33,859 nucleotides of DNA, from assembly GCA_019634215.1 (NCBI GenBank), contig JAHQVS010000318.1, positions 1 to 33,859 of the forward strand. The letters are read 5' to 3'. Numbering within the stretch: the stretch's first letter is position 1; each line of letters opens with the position of its first letter. Positions 23,401 through 32,048 of this stretch are shown piece by piece. The DNA is from Paracoccaceae bacterium. Its GTDB lineage: Bacteria > Pseudomonadota > Alphaproteobacteria > Rhodobacterales > Rhodobacteraceae. The notes beneath the pieces are model-generated. The model had not been told where the DNA came from. It saw nothing but the letters and a program-made list of their open reading frames with translations, and did no database searches. A program made the translations under genes and the position numbers.

Positions 23401-24561
23401 ATGATCACCAAAAGAGAGACTACAACAAGCACGCTCGTTTCTGAAGAGCGCCGTAACTTCCTGAAGCTTGCGGGTGCAGGTTCGTTCACCGCCGCCATCA
23501 TGGCTGGCGCCGCCGGGGTGCTCTGGTCTGAAGAGGCTGCGGCGCAAACTGCTAAAGAAGAAAAAGAGCGTGAGGCCGCCGCCAATCATGTGATGACCAT
23601 CGCCACAGCGTACATCATTGGGGCGTCGCGATCTTATCCAATCCTGCAGCTCGACCTAAAAGAAAACATCCAGAATGCAACCGCCGGGAAAGTCTATGTG
23701 AAGTTGGCGCCGGGCGGGCAGCTCGGTGCAGGCGGCGCCTTGGCGCAGAAGGTGCAGACCGGGACGATCCAGGCCGCACAGCACTCTCTCTCGAACTTCG
23801 CGCCGTTCGCGTCCACCGTCGACCTGATCAACCTTCCCTACTTCTGCGGCGCCAACCAAAGGTTTGTGAACTTAGTTAATTCCGACACTTGGAAAGCTGA
23901 GGTCCATCCTAAGGTCGAGGCGAAGGGCTTCAAGCCGCTCTTTTACGTGGTGATTGATCCACGCGTGGTCGCGGTTCGGAAGGGCGGCGCCGGCGCTGTT
24001 ATTGCGCCGTCAGATCTGGCTGGCGTGAAATTCCGCGTGCCGGGTTCTAAGATGCTCCAGCAGTACTATCGCCTGGTGGGTGCGAACCCGACTCCGGTGG
24101 CTTGGGGTGAGACGCCATCAGCAATCAAGCAGGGCGTGGCCGACGCGCTCGATCCTTCTGTCGGCGCGCTTTACGTGTTCGGCTTCAAGGATATCTTGAG
24201 CCACGTTACATTTACCCAGGCTGTTCCTGATAGTCAGGTCTATTCTTGCAATTTGGAATGGTTCAACGCTTTGCCTGGGGATGTGCAGGAAGGTATCGAG
24301 TTCGCCTCTGAACTTACGGCGCACCAAAACCTTGCAAAGGTTCCAGCGGCCAGAAACTACGCGATGGCTGAATTGCGGAAATCCGGCGTTGAATTCCACT
24401 CACTCAGCGCCGATCAACTCGCCGAATGGAAAGCGGCTGGCGGGTATGAGCGCAGTGACTGGGACGAGTTCAAAGTCGAACTCGCCGGATCTATGGACAC
24501 CTTCGAAAAACTGGTCGAGGCTGCGGGCACGCAGAGCCGCTACTACGTCCACGACGCCTGA
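23401..24561 (+). CDS. TRAP substrate-binding protein with Tat signal, probable DHPS binder
   Basis: A 386-residue DctP-family periplasmic binding protein. Its signal is of Tat type: RRNFLK at 17-22, then a hydrophobic stretch, and a cleavage site probably near AAAQT at about 47-50. Export in folded form is thus likely, unlike the Sec-type DctP at 18623. The mature part has the DctP core LAPGGQLGAGGALAQKVQTG and LAGVKFRVPGSKMLQQYY with the substrate arginine. GGGAGAG precedes the ATG. Position in an hpsN-suyAB operon suggests DHPS as substrate, a role given to TRAP systems called HpsKLM in other bacteria. The specificity is inferred from context only. Confidence 0.88.
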   Translation: MITKRETTTSTLVSEERRNFLKLAGAGSFTAAIMAGAAGVLWSEEAAAQTAKEEKEREAAANHVMTIATAYIIGASRSYPILQLDLKENIQNATAGKVYVKLAPGGQLGAGGALAQKVQTGTIQAAQHSLSNFAPFASTVDLINLPYFCGANQRFVNLVNSDTWKAEVHPKVEAKGFKPLFYVVIDPRVVAVRKGGAGAVIAPSDLAGVKFRVPGSKMLQQYYRLVGANPTPVAWGETPSAIKQGVADALDPSVGALYVFGFKDILSHVTFTQAVPDSQVYSCNLEWFNALPGDVQEGIEFASELTAHQNLAKVPAARNYAMAELRKSGVEFHSLSADQLAEWKAAGGYERSDWDEFKVELAGSMDTFEKLVEAAGTQSRYYVHDA

Positions 24562-24574
24562 TAAGAGCGCGCGC

Positions 24575-24610
24575 ATTGGCGGATTAAGGACTATCCTTTA
24601 GTCCGCCAAT
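24575..24610 (+). terminator. Intercistronic hairpin between TRAP binding protein and small permease
   Basis: ATTGGCGGA at 24575-24583 pairs with TCCGCCAAT at 24602-24610, and the inner AAGGA/TCCTT extends the stem with a small internal mismatch and a tight loop. There is no T-run. It lies 14 bp after the binding-protein stop, the same place as the hairpin in the first TRAP operon. Confidence 0.7.
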
Positions 24611-24669
24611 TGCGATGGTCAATTTCGACTTTGGCCCACGTCAGCAATCGGCGTGGCTTGGAGGCAGTC

Positions 24670-25176
24670 GTGTTTGCTGTTTTAAATCAGAATGCAGAGC
24701 GTTGGGCTCTGCTGATCTTTTACACGATGCTGGTGGCGACAATGGCGGTCGAGGTCGTCCGTCGTGAGATCTTTTCCTACTCATCAATTTGGGGCGAGGA
24801 AATCGTTCGTTACGCCTTTATATATCTTGCCTGGATCGGCGCGGCCGCTGCCGTGCGTGAGCGAGCGCACATCCGGATTGATGTGATCTTCAGTTATGTT
24901 TCAGGGCGGCTGAAAGCGTTGCTCTACATTTTCGGCGATTTGGTTATGCTCGCCGTCGCTATTGTTGCGGTCTATTGGTCATGGGAAACCGTCGCGGTTT
25001 CCTGGAAATTCGGCTCCGTCAGCCATGGGCTGAGAGTTTCAATGGTCTGGTTTCTGCTGGCCGTGCCAATCGGCTTCGCACTTGTGATTTTCCGCCTGCT
25101 TCAGTCGCTCCTTCGAGACGTGTCTGACCTCCGCGAAGGGCGACCCGTCTATGACGGCGCCCGGTTGTTTGACTAG
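24670..25176 (+). CDS. TRAP transporter small permease (DctQ family)
   Basis: A 168-residue DctQ-family membrane protein with four predicted helices (about 13-35, 45-65, 85-105 and 123-145). VRREIFSYSSIWGEEIVRYAFIYLAW is the family core, given as positions about 30-55. I choose the GTG at 24670, since GGAGG stands 6 bp upstream. A TTG at 24610 would add 20 polar residues and begin inside the hairpin. It should couple the Tat-exported binding protein to the large permease at 25188. Confidence 0.85.
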   Translation: MFAVLNQNAERWALLIFYTMLVATMAVEVVRREIFSYSSIWGEEIVRYAFIYLAWIGAAAAVRERAHIRIDVIFSYVSGRLKALLYIFGDLVMLAVAIVAVYWSWETVAVSWKFGSVSHGLRVSMVWFLLAVPIGFALVIFRLLQSLLRDVSDLREGRPVYDGARLFD

Positions 25177-25187
25177 GGGCCAATATC

Positions 25188-26516
25188 ATGCTTTGGAACC
25201 AATTAAATCAAGCATCAGAGTTGGGCTGGTCCTTTTACGGCCCGGTTATACTATTCGTGGTTCTGTTAGCGCTTGCCGTACCGGTTTGGGCTGCAATTGG
25301 TGCTGCGGCTATTGTCATGCTCCTATGGTCCGAGGTCTTACCGCTCTCGCTGTTTGGCGAAGCGCTGTTTGACGGCATTGACGCCTTTGCTCTGACTGCG
25401 GTGCCACTCTTCATTCTGACGGGCGATGTGTTGGTTCGAACCGGGCTTAGTCGAAAATTCCTCGATGTCGCTGAGGCGCTCACTTGTTGGGCCAAGGGTG
25501 GCTTCGGCTCCGCGACGGTGCTGGTCTGCGGTATGTTTTCGGCGATATCCGGCTCTGACGCCGCCGGCGCCGCGGCGGTTGGACGGATGACCATCGGCCG
25601 TTTGGTGGAGGCGGGATATCCGCGCCCTTACGCGTGCGCCTTGGTGGCGTCCGGGGCTTGCACCGGCATCCTCATTCCGCCGTCGATCGCCTACATTATT
25701 ATTGGATTGGTCCTTGGGATCTCGGCGAGCACGTTGTTTCAGGCGGCCCTCATTCCGGGCTTACTCATCCTCTTTTCGATCCTGTTGACAAACATCATCG
25801 TCAACCGGCGAATGGCTTATGAAGGCGGGGGCGCAATCACTTTCACGGAGTGGCTCGGGAATGTGGGCCGCGCTCTGGGGAATGGCTGGTACGCTTTTTT
25901 AGTGCCGGCGATCATATTCTACGGGATCTTCTCGGGTCGGTTGACGCCAACTGAAGCTGGCGCGGCGGCGGTCGTCGTCACCATCATCATGGGCTTTATG
26001 CTAAAGACCCTCAGTTTGGCGGATTTTCCGGCGATGATGGTGAGCTCGGCGAAAGTGAATGGCGTGATTGTCCCAATTATCGCCATGTCGCTTCCTCTGG
26101 CTCAGACCTTGGCGGCGCTGGGCGTGCCCCAGGGCTTTGTGGCTGCGGTGACGTCATTGACGGATGACACGACACTGCTGATCCTCATCATGATCGGCAT
26201 CTTGATCGCCGCCGGATGCGTGATGGAGACGACGCCTAACATTGTGATCCTAGCGCCGATCCTGAAGCCGCTTGCTGATGAGATCGGCATGAATGAGATC
26301 CAGTTTTGCATCATGATGATCACGGCGTTGGGGGTTGGCTTTATCACACCGCCTCTCGGGCTGAATTTGTTTGTCGTCTCAGGGTTGACGGGCGAGTCGA
26401 TTCTCAAAGTTGCAGCGCGAGCGGTGCCGTTTGTTCTGTGTATGCTGGTTGTGACGTTGATGATCGCCTTCTGGCCTGCGCTCTCAACGACGCTTCTTCC
26501 AGAGATCTACCAATAG
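25188..26516 (+). CDS. TRAP transporter large permease (DctM family)
   Basis: A 442-residue, roughly 12-helix DctM-family permease. Landmarks include AVPLFILTGDVLVRTGLSRKF, FSAISGSDAAGAAAVGRM, GACTGILIPPSIAYIIIG, SGRLTPTEAGAAAV and FITPPLGLNLFVVSG. The ribosome site AGGGGCC overlaps the end of the small-permease gene. It differs clearly from the first DctM in this window, consistent with a different substrate. It is followed after 11 bp by the HpsN-type dehydrogenase. Confidence 0.93.
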   Translation: MLWNQLNQASELGWSFYGPVILFVVLLALAVPVWAAIGAAAIVMLLWSEVLPLSLFGEALFDGIDAFALTAVPLFILTGDVLVRTGLSRKFLDVAEALTCWAKGGFGSATVLVCGMFSAISGSDAAGAAAVGRMTIGRLVEAGYPRPYACALVASGACTGILIPPSIAYIIIGLVLGISASTLFQAALIPGLLILFSILLTNIIVNRRMAYEGGGAITFTEWLGNVGRALGNGWYAFLVPAIIFYGIFSGRLTPTEAGAAAVVVTIIMGFMLKTLSLADFPAMMVSSAKVNGVIVPIIAMSLPLAQTLAALGVPQGFVAAVTSLTDDTTLLILIMIGILIAAGCVMETTPNIVILAPILKPLADEIGMNEIQFCIMMITALGVGFITPPLGLNLFVVSGLTGESILKVAARAVPFVLCMLVVTLMIAFWPALSTTLLPEIYQ

Positions 26517-26527
26517 GAGCGCTCGGA

Positions 26528-27835
26528 ATGGCTGTTCAGTATCTCAAGAGAGCGACGAAGACGTCCACGAGCGGCGGCGATGACGTGCGCGCGACGGTGC
26601 AATCAATCCTTGATGAGATCGAGACCGGGGGAGATGCGGCGGCACTCCGTTTCGCCGCTCAGTTTGACAAGTATGATGGGGATATCGTGCTGTCGCGTGA
26701 TGCAATTGACGCCGCTGCTGCTGGCGTCCCGCAAAAACTAAAGGACGATATTCGCTTTGCCGCCGACAATGTTCGTCGATTTGCGGAGGCGCAGAAGGCG
26801 ACCATCACGGATACTGAGCTTGAGGTGGTGCCTGGGTTGATCGCCGGTCAGAAGTCGATCCCTTGCGACGCTGCAGGCTGCTATGCGCCTGGCGGGCGTT
26901 ATGCGCATATTGCCTCAGCCTTGATGACTGTGACGACCGCGAAGGTCGCGGGCTGCCGCCATATAACGGCTTGCTCTCCGCCACGCCCTGGACAGGGCGT
27001 GCATCCAGCAATCGTCTACACGGCCGATCTTTGCGGCGCTGACACCATCTTGGCGCTCGGCGGCGTGCAGGGCGTTGCGGCGATGGCGTTTGGCCTGTTT
27101 GATCTGCCGAAGGCTGATATTCTTGTTGGCCCAGGCAATCAGTATGTGGCGGAGGCGAAGCGCATTCTGTTTGGTCGTGTAGGGATCGACATGTTCGCCG
27201 GGCCGACTGACAGCCTCATCCTTGCGGATGAAACCGCAGATCCGTTCATTGTCGCTTGGGATTTGGTTGGGCAAGCTGAGCATGGCTACAACTCGCCGGT
27301 TTGGCTTGCCACGACTCATCGCCCTTTGGCCGACAAGGTGTTGGAGCTGGTTCCGGGCATGATTTCCTCGCTGCCCGAGGTGAATGCCCAAAACGCCGAA
27401 GCGGCGTGGCGCGATTATGCGGAAGTAATCGTTTGCGATGATCGTGAGGAGGTGGCGAAGGTCTCGGATGAGATCGCCCCGGAACATCTGACTGTGCAGG
27501 CGGCGGATCTCGACTGGTGGCTAGGGCGGCTACGCTGTTATGGTTCGCTCTTTCTTGGTGAAGAGACGACAGTGGCATTTGGCGACAAAGCTTCCGGCAC
27601 CAACCATGTGCTGCCAACCTCCGGCGCAGCGCGATACACCGGCGGTTTGTCCGTCCACAAGTTCATGAAGATGGTCACCTGGCAACGCGCGACGCGCGAT
27701 GGCGCGCGTCCCGTTGCAGAGGCTACAGCACGTATCTCCCGGCTGGAAGGCATGGAGGGCCACGCGCGCACGGCTGATATTCGCTTGAAAAAGTGGTTTC
27801 CCGGCGAAGAGTTTGATCTCTCCAGCAAAGGATAA
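26528..27835 (+). CDS. hpsN: Sulfopropanediol 3-dehydrogenase HpsN (HisD family)
   Basis: A 435-residue HisD-family enzyme. HpsN oxidises (R)-DHPS to (R)-sulfolactate with NAD in two steps, as histidinol dehydrogenase does for its alcohol. The HisD zinc and catalytic residues are all present: Gln249 and His252 (GQAEHG), Glu319 and His320 (APEHLT), Asp353 and His412 (GHARTADIR). GPGNQYVAEAKRILFG and the GPTDSLILAD block are typical. AGGAG precedes the ATG. It is not a histidine-biosynthesis gene in this setting, because suyAB and a TRAP system share its operon. Specificity for DHPS is thus from context and overall HpsN resemblance. Confidence 0.88.
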   Translation: MAVQYLKRATKTSTSGGDDVRATVQSILDEIETGGDAAALRFAAQFDKYDGDIVLSRDAIDAAAAGVPQKLKDDIRFAADNVRRFAEAQKATITDTELEVVPGLIAGQKSIPCDAAGCYAPGGRYAHIASALMTVTTAKVAGCRHITACSPPRPGQGVHPAIVYTADLCGADTILALGGVQGVAAMAFGLFDLPKADILVGPGNQYVAEAKRILFGRVGIDMFAGPTDSLILADETADPFIVAWDLVGQAEHGYNSPVWLATTHRPLADKVLELVPGMISSLPEVNAQNAEAAWRDYAEVIVCDDREEVAKVSDEIAPEHLTVQAADLDWWLGRLRCYGSLFLGEETTVAFGDKASGTNHVLPTSGAARYTGGLSVHKFMKMVTWQRATRDGARPVAEATARISRLEGMEGHARTADIRLKKWFPGEEFDLSSKG

Positions 27836-27859
27836 GAGGCGCGTGCTAGGACTAATGAG

Positions 27860-28585
27860 ATGAACTTGCCGAGCTTCTCCGTGGAGGGACGGATTGTTTG
27901 TATCACTGGCGCCTCCTCCGGGATTGGGAAGGCGTTAGCGGGTGCGTTTGCTGTTGCCGGCTCGCGTGTTGTCGGCGTCGCCCGCCGCAATATCGATGGC
28001 ATGGCCGGTGTGCAGGCGGATCTGTCTGATTTGGGTGCGACTTCTGCTACTGCCGAAGCGGTCTCGAGTATCTATGGCGCGCCTGATATTCTTATCAATG
28101 CGGCGGGCTTAAACCCCCGAAAGCACGCCGACGAGGTCACGCTGGAGGAATGGACTCGAACGATCGATCTGAACCTGAACGCACCGTTCTTTCTCGCGCA
28201 AGCACTAGTAGAGGGGATGAAGGTGAAGGGTTGGGGGCGGATCATCAATATAGCGTCACTCCAGTCTGAACGCGCTTTTCCGTCTGGCGCAGCCTACGGC
28301 GCTTCGAAAGGCGGTGTCGCACAGTTGACGAGAGCGATGGCGGAGGCCTGGTCGTCGGCAGGCGTCACCGCGAATGCGATTGCGCCTGGTTTTTTTCCAA
28401 CTGAGCTGACCAGTAAGGTGTTCGATGACCCTCAGAGAGCCGCGCAAAATGCCGCGCAAACTTGCATCGGGCGAAACGGCAGGCTGGAAGACCTTGTTGG
28501 GCCAGCATTTTTTTTAAGCTCTCCAGCCTCTGATTATGTCACAGGGCAGATCTTGTTTGTCGACGGGGGGTACACGGCGAAATGA
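27860..28585 (+). CDS. SDR dehydrogenase, possible DHPS 2-dehydrogenase
   Basis: A 241-residue short-chain dehydrogenase: TGASSGIG at 16-23, NAAG at 80-83, catalytic Ser133, Tyr146 and Lys150 (YGASK), and GYTAK at the end. The Arg42-Arg43 pair after the second strand hints at NADP. It follows hpsN by 24 bp and overlaps the zinc dehydrogenase by 4 bp. In other DHPS users two 2-dehydrogenases (HpsO and HpsP) convert (S)-DHPS through the ketone to (R)-DHPS. This gene and its neighbour could be that pair, but which is which cannot be told here. Confidence 0.85.
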   Translation: MNLPSFSVEGRIVCITGASSGIGKALAGAFAVAGSRVVGVARRNIDGMAGVQADLSDLGATSATAEAVSSIYGAPDILINAAGLNPRKHADEVTLEEWTRTIDLNLNAPFFLAQALVEGMKVKGWGRIINIASLQSERAFPSGAAYGASKGGVAQLTRAMAEAWSSAGVTANAIAPGFFPTELTSKVFDDPQRAAQNAAQTCIGRNGRLEDLVGPAFFLSSPASDYVTGQILFVDGGYTAK

Positions 28586-29565
28586 AGGCTCTGGTTTACA
28601 CCGCCCCTGAAACGTTGGAGTTTCGCGATGAGCCGCCACCGGCGCCGCAGAATGGCGAAAGCCTTGTATCGGTCGATGCGGTTGGTATTTGCGGGTCGGA
28701 TATGCATGCCTATCTCGGGCATGACGAAAGGCGCCCAGCGCCCCTGATTTTAGGCCATGAAGCGATGGGAACGCTTGACGGTGGGCGTCGAGTAACCGTC
28801 AACCCGCTTGTCACATGCCAAACCTGCGACGATTGTCGAGCCGGTCGTGACAACCTCTGCGCCAGTCGTCAGATTATATCGATGCCCCCGCGTGAAGGCG
28901 GCTTTGCCGAGGCGTTGGCGATTCCCGAAAGAAACCTCGTAACAGTTCCGGATGGTGCAACCAGTGAAGCTGCGGCGCTGACCGAACCTATCGCTTGTGG
29001 GTGGCATGCGGTCCGGCTTGGGGCTGCTGCGTCGATCCGGCCGCTGGATGCGACGCGATGTCTGGTCTATGGCGGGGGAGCGATCGGACTTGGCGCAGCG
29101 CTGGTTTTGGCGGCGCACGATGCGGATGAAATTTGGCTGGCGGAGACGCATCCTGGACGCCGATCGATTGTTGAAAACTCAGGAGAGTTTCGCGTGTTTG
29201 ATCCGCGGGGAGACTCCGGGCCTGCACCTGGTTCCATCGATTTGATCATCGATGGCGTTGGGCTTGAGGTGACGCGCAGATTGGCGAGCAGCGTTGTCCG
29301 GCCTGGCGGGGTGATCGTTCACATCGGACTGGGCTCTTCGGAGAGCGGCCTGGATATTCGCCGAATGACGCTTCAGGAAATCACCTTCATCGGCGCCTAC
29401 ACCTACACGCCCGTCGACTTTCGCGAGACGGCGCAGGCGATTTTCGACGGTCGCCTCGGGAAACTTGACTGGCCTGAGATCCGGCCGCTCTGCGAAGGCG
29501 CCCGCGCCTTTGAAGATCTCAAGCAAGGCTGCGTCGCCGCCCCGAAAATCATACTCAAACCGTAA
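28582..29565 (+). CDS. Zinc-dependent medium-chain dehydrogenase
   Basis: A 327-residue zinc alcohol dehydrogenase of the MDR superfamily. The catalytic zinc site shows Cys37 (GICGSD), His59 and Glu60 (GHEAMG). The structural zinc is held by Cys79, Cys82, Cys85 and Cys93. The Rossmann motif GGGAIGLG is at 164-171. It is shorter than the usual ~345 residues but has all key parts. The start is coupled to the SDR gene by a 4-bp overlap, and suyA follows after 15 bp. It probably interconverts DHPS enantiomers together with the SDR, or acts on a related sulfonate alcohol. Confidence 0.88.
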   Translation: MKALVYTAPETLEFRDEPPPAPQNGESLVSVDAVGICGSDMHAYLGHDERRPAPLILGHEAMGTLDGGRRVTVNPLVTCQTCDDCRAGRDNLCASRQIISMPPREGGFAEALAIPERNLVTVPDGATSEAAALTEPIACGWHAVRLGAAASIRPLDATRCLVYGGGAIGLGAALVLAAHDADEIWLAETHPGRRSIVENSGEFRVFDPRGDSGPAPGSIDLIIDGVGLEVTRRLASSVVRPGGVIVHIGLGSSESGLDIRRMTLQEITFIGAYTYTPVDFRETAQAIFDGRLGKLDWPEIRPLCEGARAFEDLKQGCVAAPKIILKP

Positions 29566-29580
29566 CCTTAGGAGCTGATC

Positions 29581-29871
29581 ATGGGCGAAAAACCCCATCT
29601 CCTCGTACATGACAAGGCTGACAATGTTGGCGTCGTCGTCGTTGAGGAATTAACCGCCGGCACGAATATGCTGTGCGTCGTCACGGAAGATGACAGCGAT
29701 TTTCGCCTGACTGTTAAAGCCGATATCCCGATTGGCCACAAGGTGGCCCTGAAGGATCTGGCTGTTGGGGACACTATCCTCAAATACGGCGAGGATATCG
29801 GGAAAATGATCGGACCAGCCGAAACTGGCGGCCATGTTCATACGCAAAACCTCAAGACGAAACGGTGGTGA
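29581..29871 (+). CDS. suyA: (2R)-sulfolactate sulfo-lyase subunit alpha SuyA
   Basis: A 96-residue protein with the SAF-type fold also found in the N-terminal part of altronate dehydratase. It matches the small subunit SuyA of sulfolactate sulfo-lyase, which splits (R)-sulfolactate into pyruvate and sulfite with SuyB. The first residues [20 protein letters not shown] and the later [13 protein letters not shown] (IGHKVAL) are typical. AGGAG stands before the ATG. The stop is one base from the suyB start, which ensures paired synthesis. Confidence 0.9.
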   Translation: MGEKPHLLVHDKADNVGVVVVEELTAGTNMLCVVTEDDSDFRLTVKADIPIGHKVALKDLAVGDTILKYGEDIGKMIGPAETGGHVHTQNLKTKRW

Positions 29872-29872
29872 T

Positions 29873-31051
29873 ATGCTCGATGCCACGAATATGACGGTCA
29901 ATGCCTGGCGCCGTGAGAATGGCCGCGTCGGCGTTAGGAACCATGTGCTGATCCTACCTGTCGACGACATCTCGAACGCCGCCTGTGAAGCAGTTGCGAA
30001 TAACGTGAAGGGAACGATGGCGATCCCCCATGCGTACGGGCGGCTTCAATTTGGTGAAGACTTGGATCTGCACTTCAGGACGATCATCGGAACAGGCGCC
30101 AACCCGAATGTCGCGGCAGTCATCGTGATCGGCATTGAGCCGGAGTGGACGAAAGTGATCGTCGACGGCATCGCCAAGACCGGCAAGCCAGTTGAGGGCT
30201 TCTCAATCGAGCAGAAGGGCGATTTCGAGACCATCCGGCAGGCCAGCTGGAAGGCCAAGGAATTTCTGCATTGGTCGACCGAGCTTCAAAAAGAAGTTTG
30301 TCCGATGTCGGACCTTTGGGTGTCGACGAAATGTGGCGAGTCCGACACCACAACGGGCCTCTCGTCGTGTCCGACTGTCGGAAACATGTACGATAAACTG
30401 TTGCCTGAGGGGATTTACGGGTGTTTCGGCGAAACCTCCGAGATCACTGGCGCCGAACATATTTGCGTGAAGCGCGCGACGACGCCTGAAGCAGGCGAGA
30501 AGTTTATGAAGATCTTCCAGGCCTATCAAGACGAGGTGATCGAGCCGTTCAAAACCTCCGATCTCTCAGACAGCCAGCCGACGAAAGGCAATATCCTAGG
30601 CGGTCTGTCGACGATCGAAGAAAAGGCGCTTGGAAATCTGGAGAAGATCGGCCGCTCATCGACCTATATCGACGCCATCGGGCCGGCTGAATCGCCTGAT
30701 AAGGGACCTGGCCTTTACTTCATGGACACCAGCTCAGCCGCGGCGGAGTGTGTCACGCTTATGGCTGCTGGGGGATATGTGATCCATACGTTCCCGACCG
30801 GCCAGGGCAATGTGGTTGGAAACCCGATCGTTCCGGTAATCAAGATTTCCGGTAATCCTCGGACGCTTCGGACGATGTCGGAACATATCGATGTCGATGT
30901 CACCGGCGTGCTGAGCCGTACCATGACGATCTCCGACGCTGGGGATGCGTTGATCGAGATGATCCGCCGCACCGCCAATGGGCGCGCAACTGCGGCTGAG
31001 GCTCTCGGACACCGAGAGTTCTCCATGACCAAGCTGTATCGGTCTGCTTAG
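29873..31051 (+). CDS. suyB: (2R)-sulfolactate sulfo-lyase subunit beta SuyB
   Basis: A 392-residue protein of the UxaA/altronate dehydratase C-terminal family, the catalytic subunit SuyB. The sequence has [16 protein letters not shown] at the start, [16 protein letters not shown] with the conserved cysteine, and [16 protein letters not shown] near 310. Family enzymes use a metal or iron-sulfur centre. The ATG at 29873 is chosen for the one-base gap after suyA and the beginning of similarity; the frame is open to 29834. This is the last gene of the operon and is followed by a strong hairpin. Its products enter central metabolism (pyruvate) and require sulfite removal by genes not seen here. 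Confidence 0.92.
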   Translation: MLDATNMTVNAWRRENGRVGVRNHVLILPVDDISNAACEAVANNVKGTMAIPHAYGRLQFGEDLDLHFRTIIGTGANPNVAAVIVIGIEPEWTKVIVDGIAKTGKPVEGFSIEQKGDFETIRQASWKAKEFLHWSTELQKEVCPMSDLWVSTKCGESDTTTGLSSCPTVGNMYDKLLPEGIYGCFGETSEITGAEHICVKRATTPEAGEKFMKIFQAYQDEVIEPFKTSDLSDSQPTKGNILGGLSTIEEKALGNLEKIGRSSTYIDAIGPAESPDKGPGLYFMDTSSAAAECVTLMAAGGYVIHTFPTGQGNVVGNPIVPVIKISGNPRTLRTMSEHIDVDVTGVLSRTMTISDAGDALIEMIRRTANGRATAAEALGHREFSMTKLYRSA

Positions 31052-31082
31052 CGGCAGCTGTATACGGGTTCATGGCGAGGTG

Positions 31083-31106
31083 AGACGACGCCTAAAGGCG
31101 TCGTCT
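31083..31106 (+). terminator. Probable terminator of the sulfonate operon
   Basis: AGACGACGCC and GGCGTCGTCT form a perfect 10-bp stem with the loop TAAA, 31 bp after the suyB stop. Only a short T-run (GTTT) follows, four bases downstream. Position and stem strength favour a terminator. Confidence 0.65.
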
Positions 31107-31258
31107 GCAAGTTTGGCGCTGACGTCGCGCTTCTAGCTGAAGCGATGTAGTGGGGAAAATTGGAGAAAGCCCGGATCAGAACTTGCGCTGTTCAATCCAC
31201 AAACAGCTGATGCATGGCAATGTTGGGATGTGTGTGGCGCTTTCTGAGGAAAGCTTGA

Positions 31259-31334
31259 TGGTGGGCGGTACTGGATTCGAACCAGTGACCCCAGCGATGT
31301 GAACACTGTGCTCTACCAACTGAGCTAACCGCCC
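31259..31334 (-). tRNA. tRNA-Val (anticodon CAC)
   Basis: On the minus strand a full 76-nt cloverleaf can be folded: acceptor GGGCGGT/ACCGCCC, D arm GCTCAGTTGGTAGAGC, anticodon stem CAGTG/CGCTG with one G-T pair, loop TTCACAT giving anticodon CAC for valine GTG codons, T arm with GGTTCGAATCC, and an encoded CCA. It is transcribed towards the suyB end, convergent with the sulfonate operon. Confidence 0.97.
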
Positions 31335-31388
31335 AACGGCCTGGATATAGGCGCGGCTGGGTGGGCGCGTCAAGCAGGGCGGCGGGCG

Positions 31389-32048
31389 TTAGCTCAGTTT
31401 GAGCAGCGCCTTGGCGATCTCAGGGAAATCAGAGACGGCGGCGTCGGGTCTTAGGGCGGAGATTGGGCCGCTCTCGTAGCCGAAGCTGACCAGGATCACC
31501 GGGATCTCGGCGTTGCGGGCGGCGTCGCGGTCGGTTTGGGTGTCTCCGATCATAACCGCTTTCTCGCGAAGTCCGCCGACGCGTTCAATCGTCTCCCACA
31601 CGGGGCGGGGGTCGGGCTTTCGCACAGGCAGCGTGTCGGCGCCGACGATCGCGCCGAAATAGTCGCTAACGTCCAAGCGCTTCAATAGGTCGATCGCGAG
31701 CGCTTCTGGCTTATTTGTGCAGACGCCCAGCAGCCAGCCGTTGCTCCTTAGTGCGTCAAGAGTGTCAACGACGCCTTCGAAGAGGCGGGTCTCTTGGTCG
31801 ATCCGGGCGCGATAAGCGTCCAGATAGGCCGGGAACATTGCCTCCAGCTCCGGGCGGGTCACCGGCGCGCCTGCGCGTTCGAAGCCCAGCGACATCAAAG
31901 CTTTACCGCCCCTACCCGCCGTGTTGCGCGCCGTTTGTGGGTCCAGCGGTGTCAGCCCTCGTTCCGATAAAAGAGCGTTGGCGGCGCCGATCAAGTCTCC
32001 GGCGGTGTCGGCCAATGTGCCGTCAAGGTCAAATATCGCTGATCGCAT
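31389..32048 (-). CDS. HAD-family phosphatase, phosphoglycolate phosphatase-like
   Basis: A 219-residue HAD-superfamily phosphatase. Motif I FDLDGTLADT has the nucleophile Asp7 and the acid Asp9. CTNKPEALA is motif II, KPDPRPVW motif III, and IGDTQTDRDAA motif IV. The cap domain is helical, as in Gph, which removes the phosphate from 2-phosphoglycolate. I choose the ATG at 32048, because AGGAG lies 7 bp upstream; a GTG at 32072 lacks a ribosome site. Being divergent from glmU is an arrangement I recall from other alphaproteobacteria. A pyrophosphatase (PpaX) or other small phosphoester role cannot be excluded. Confidence 0.85.
   Translation of the reverse strand: MRSAIFDLDGTLADTAGDLIGAANALLSERGLTPLDPQTARNTAGRGGKALMSLGFERAGAPVTRPELEAMFPAYLDAYRARIDQETRLFEGVVDTLDALRSNGWLLGVCTNKPEALAIDLLKRLDVSDYFGAIVGADTLPVRKPDPRPVWETIERVGGLREKAVMIGDTQTDRDAARNAEIPVILVSFGYESGPISALRPDAAVSDFPEIAKALLKLS

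Noticed and set aside
26306-26527. Upstream extension of the HpsN reading frame
   Set aside because: It lies inside the large permease gene in another frame; similarity and a ribosome site begin at 26528.
26528-27835. Histidinol dehydrogenase (hisD) of histidine synthesis
   Set aside because: The fold and zinc residues match, but the setting between a TRAP transporter and suyAB, with no his genes, favours HpsN.
31176-31373. Minus-strand open frame of 65 codons over the tRNA
   Set aside because: The RLAQLVEH...VTGSNPVPPT-like translation is the well-known artefact of reading a tRNA gene as protein.
31681-31700. AAGCGCTT inside the phosphatase gene as a third LacI-family operator
   Set aside because: The flanks do not extend the palindrome and the site is within coding sequence, far from the operon.
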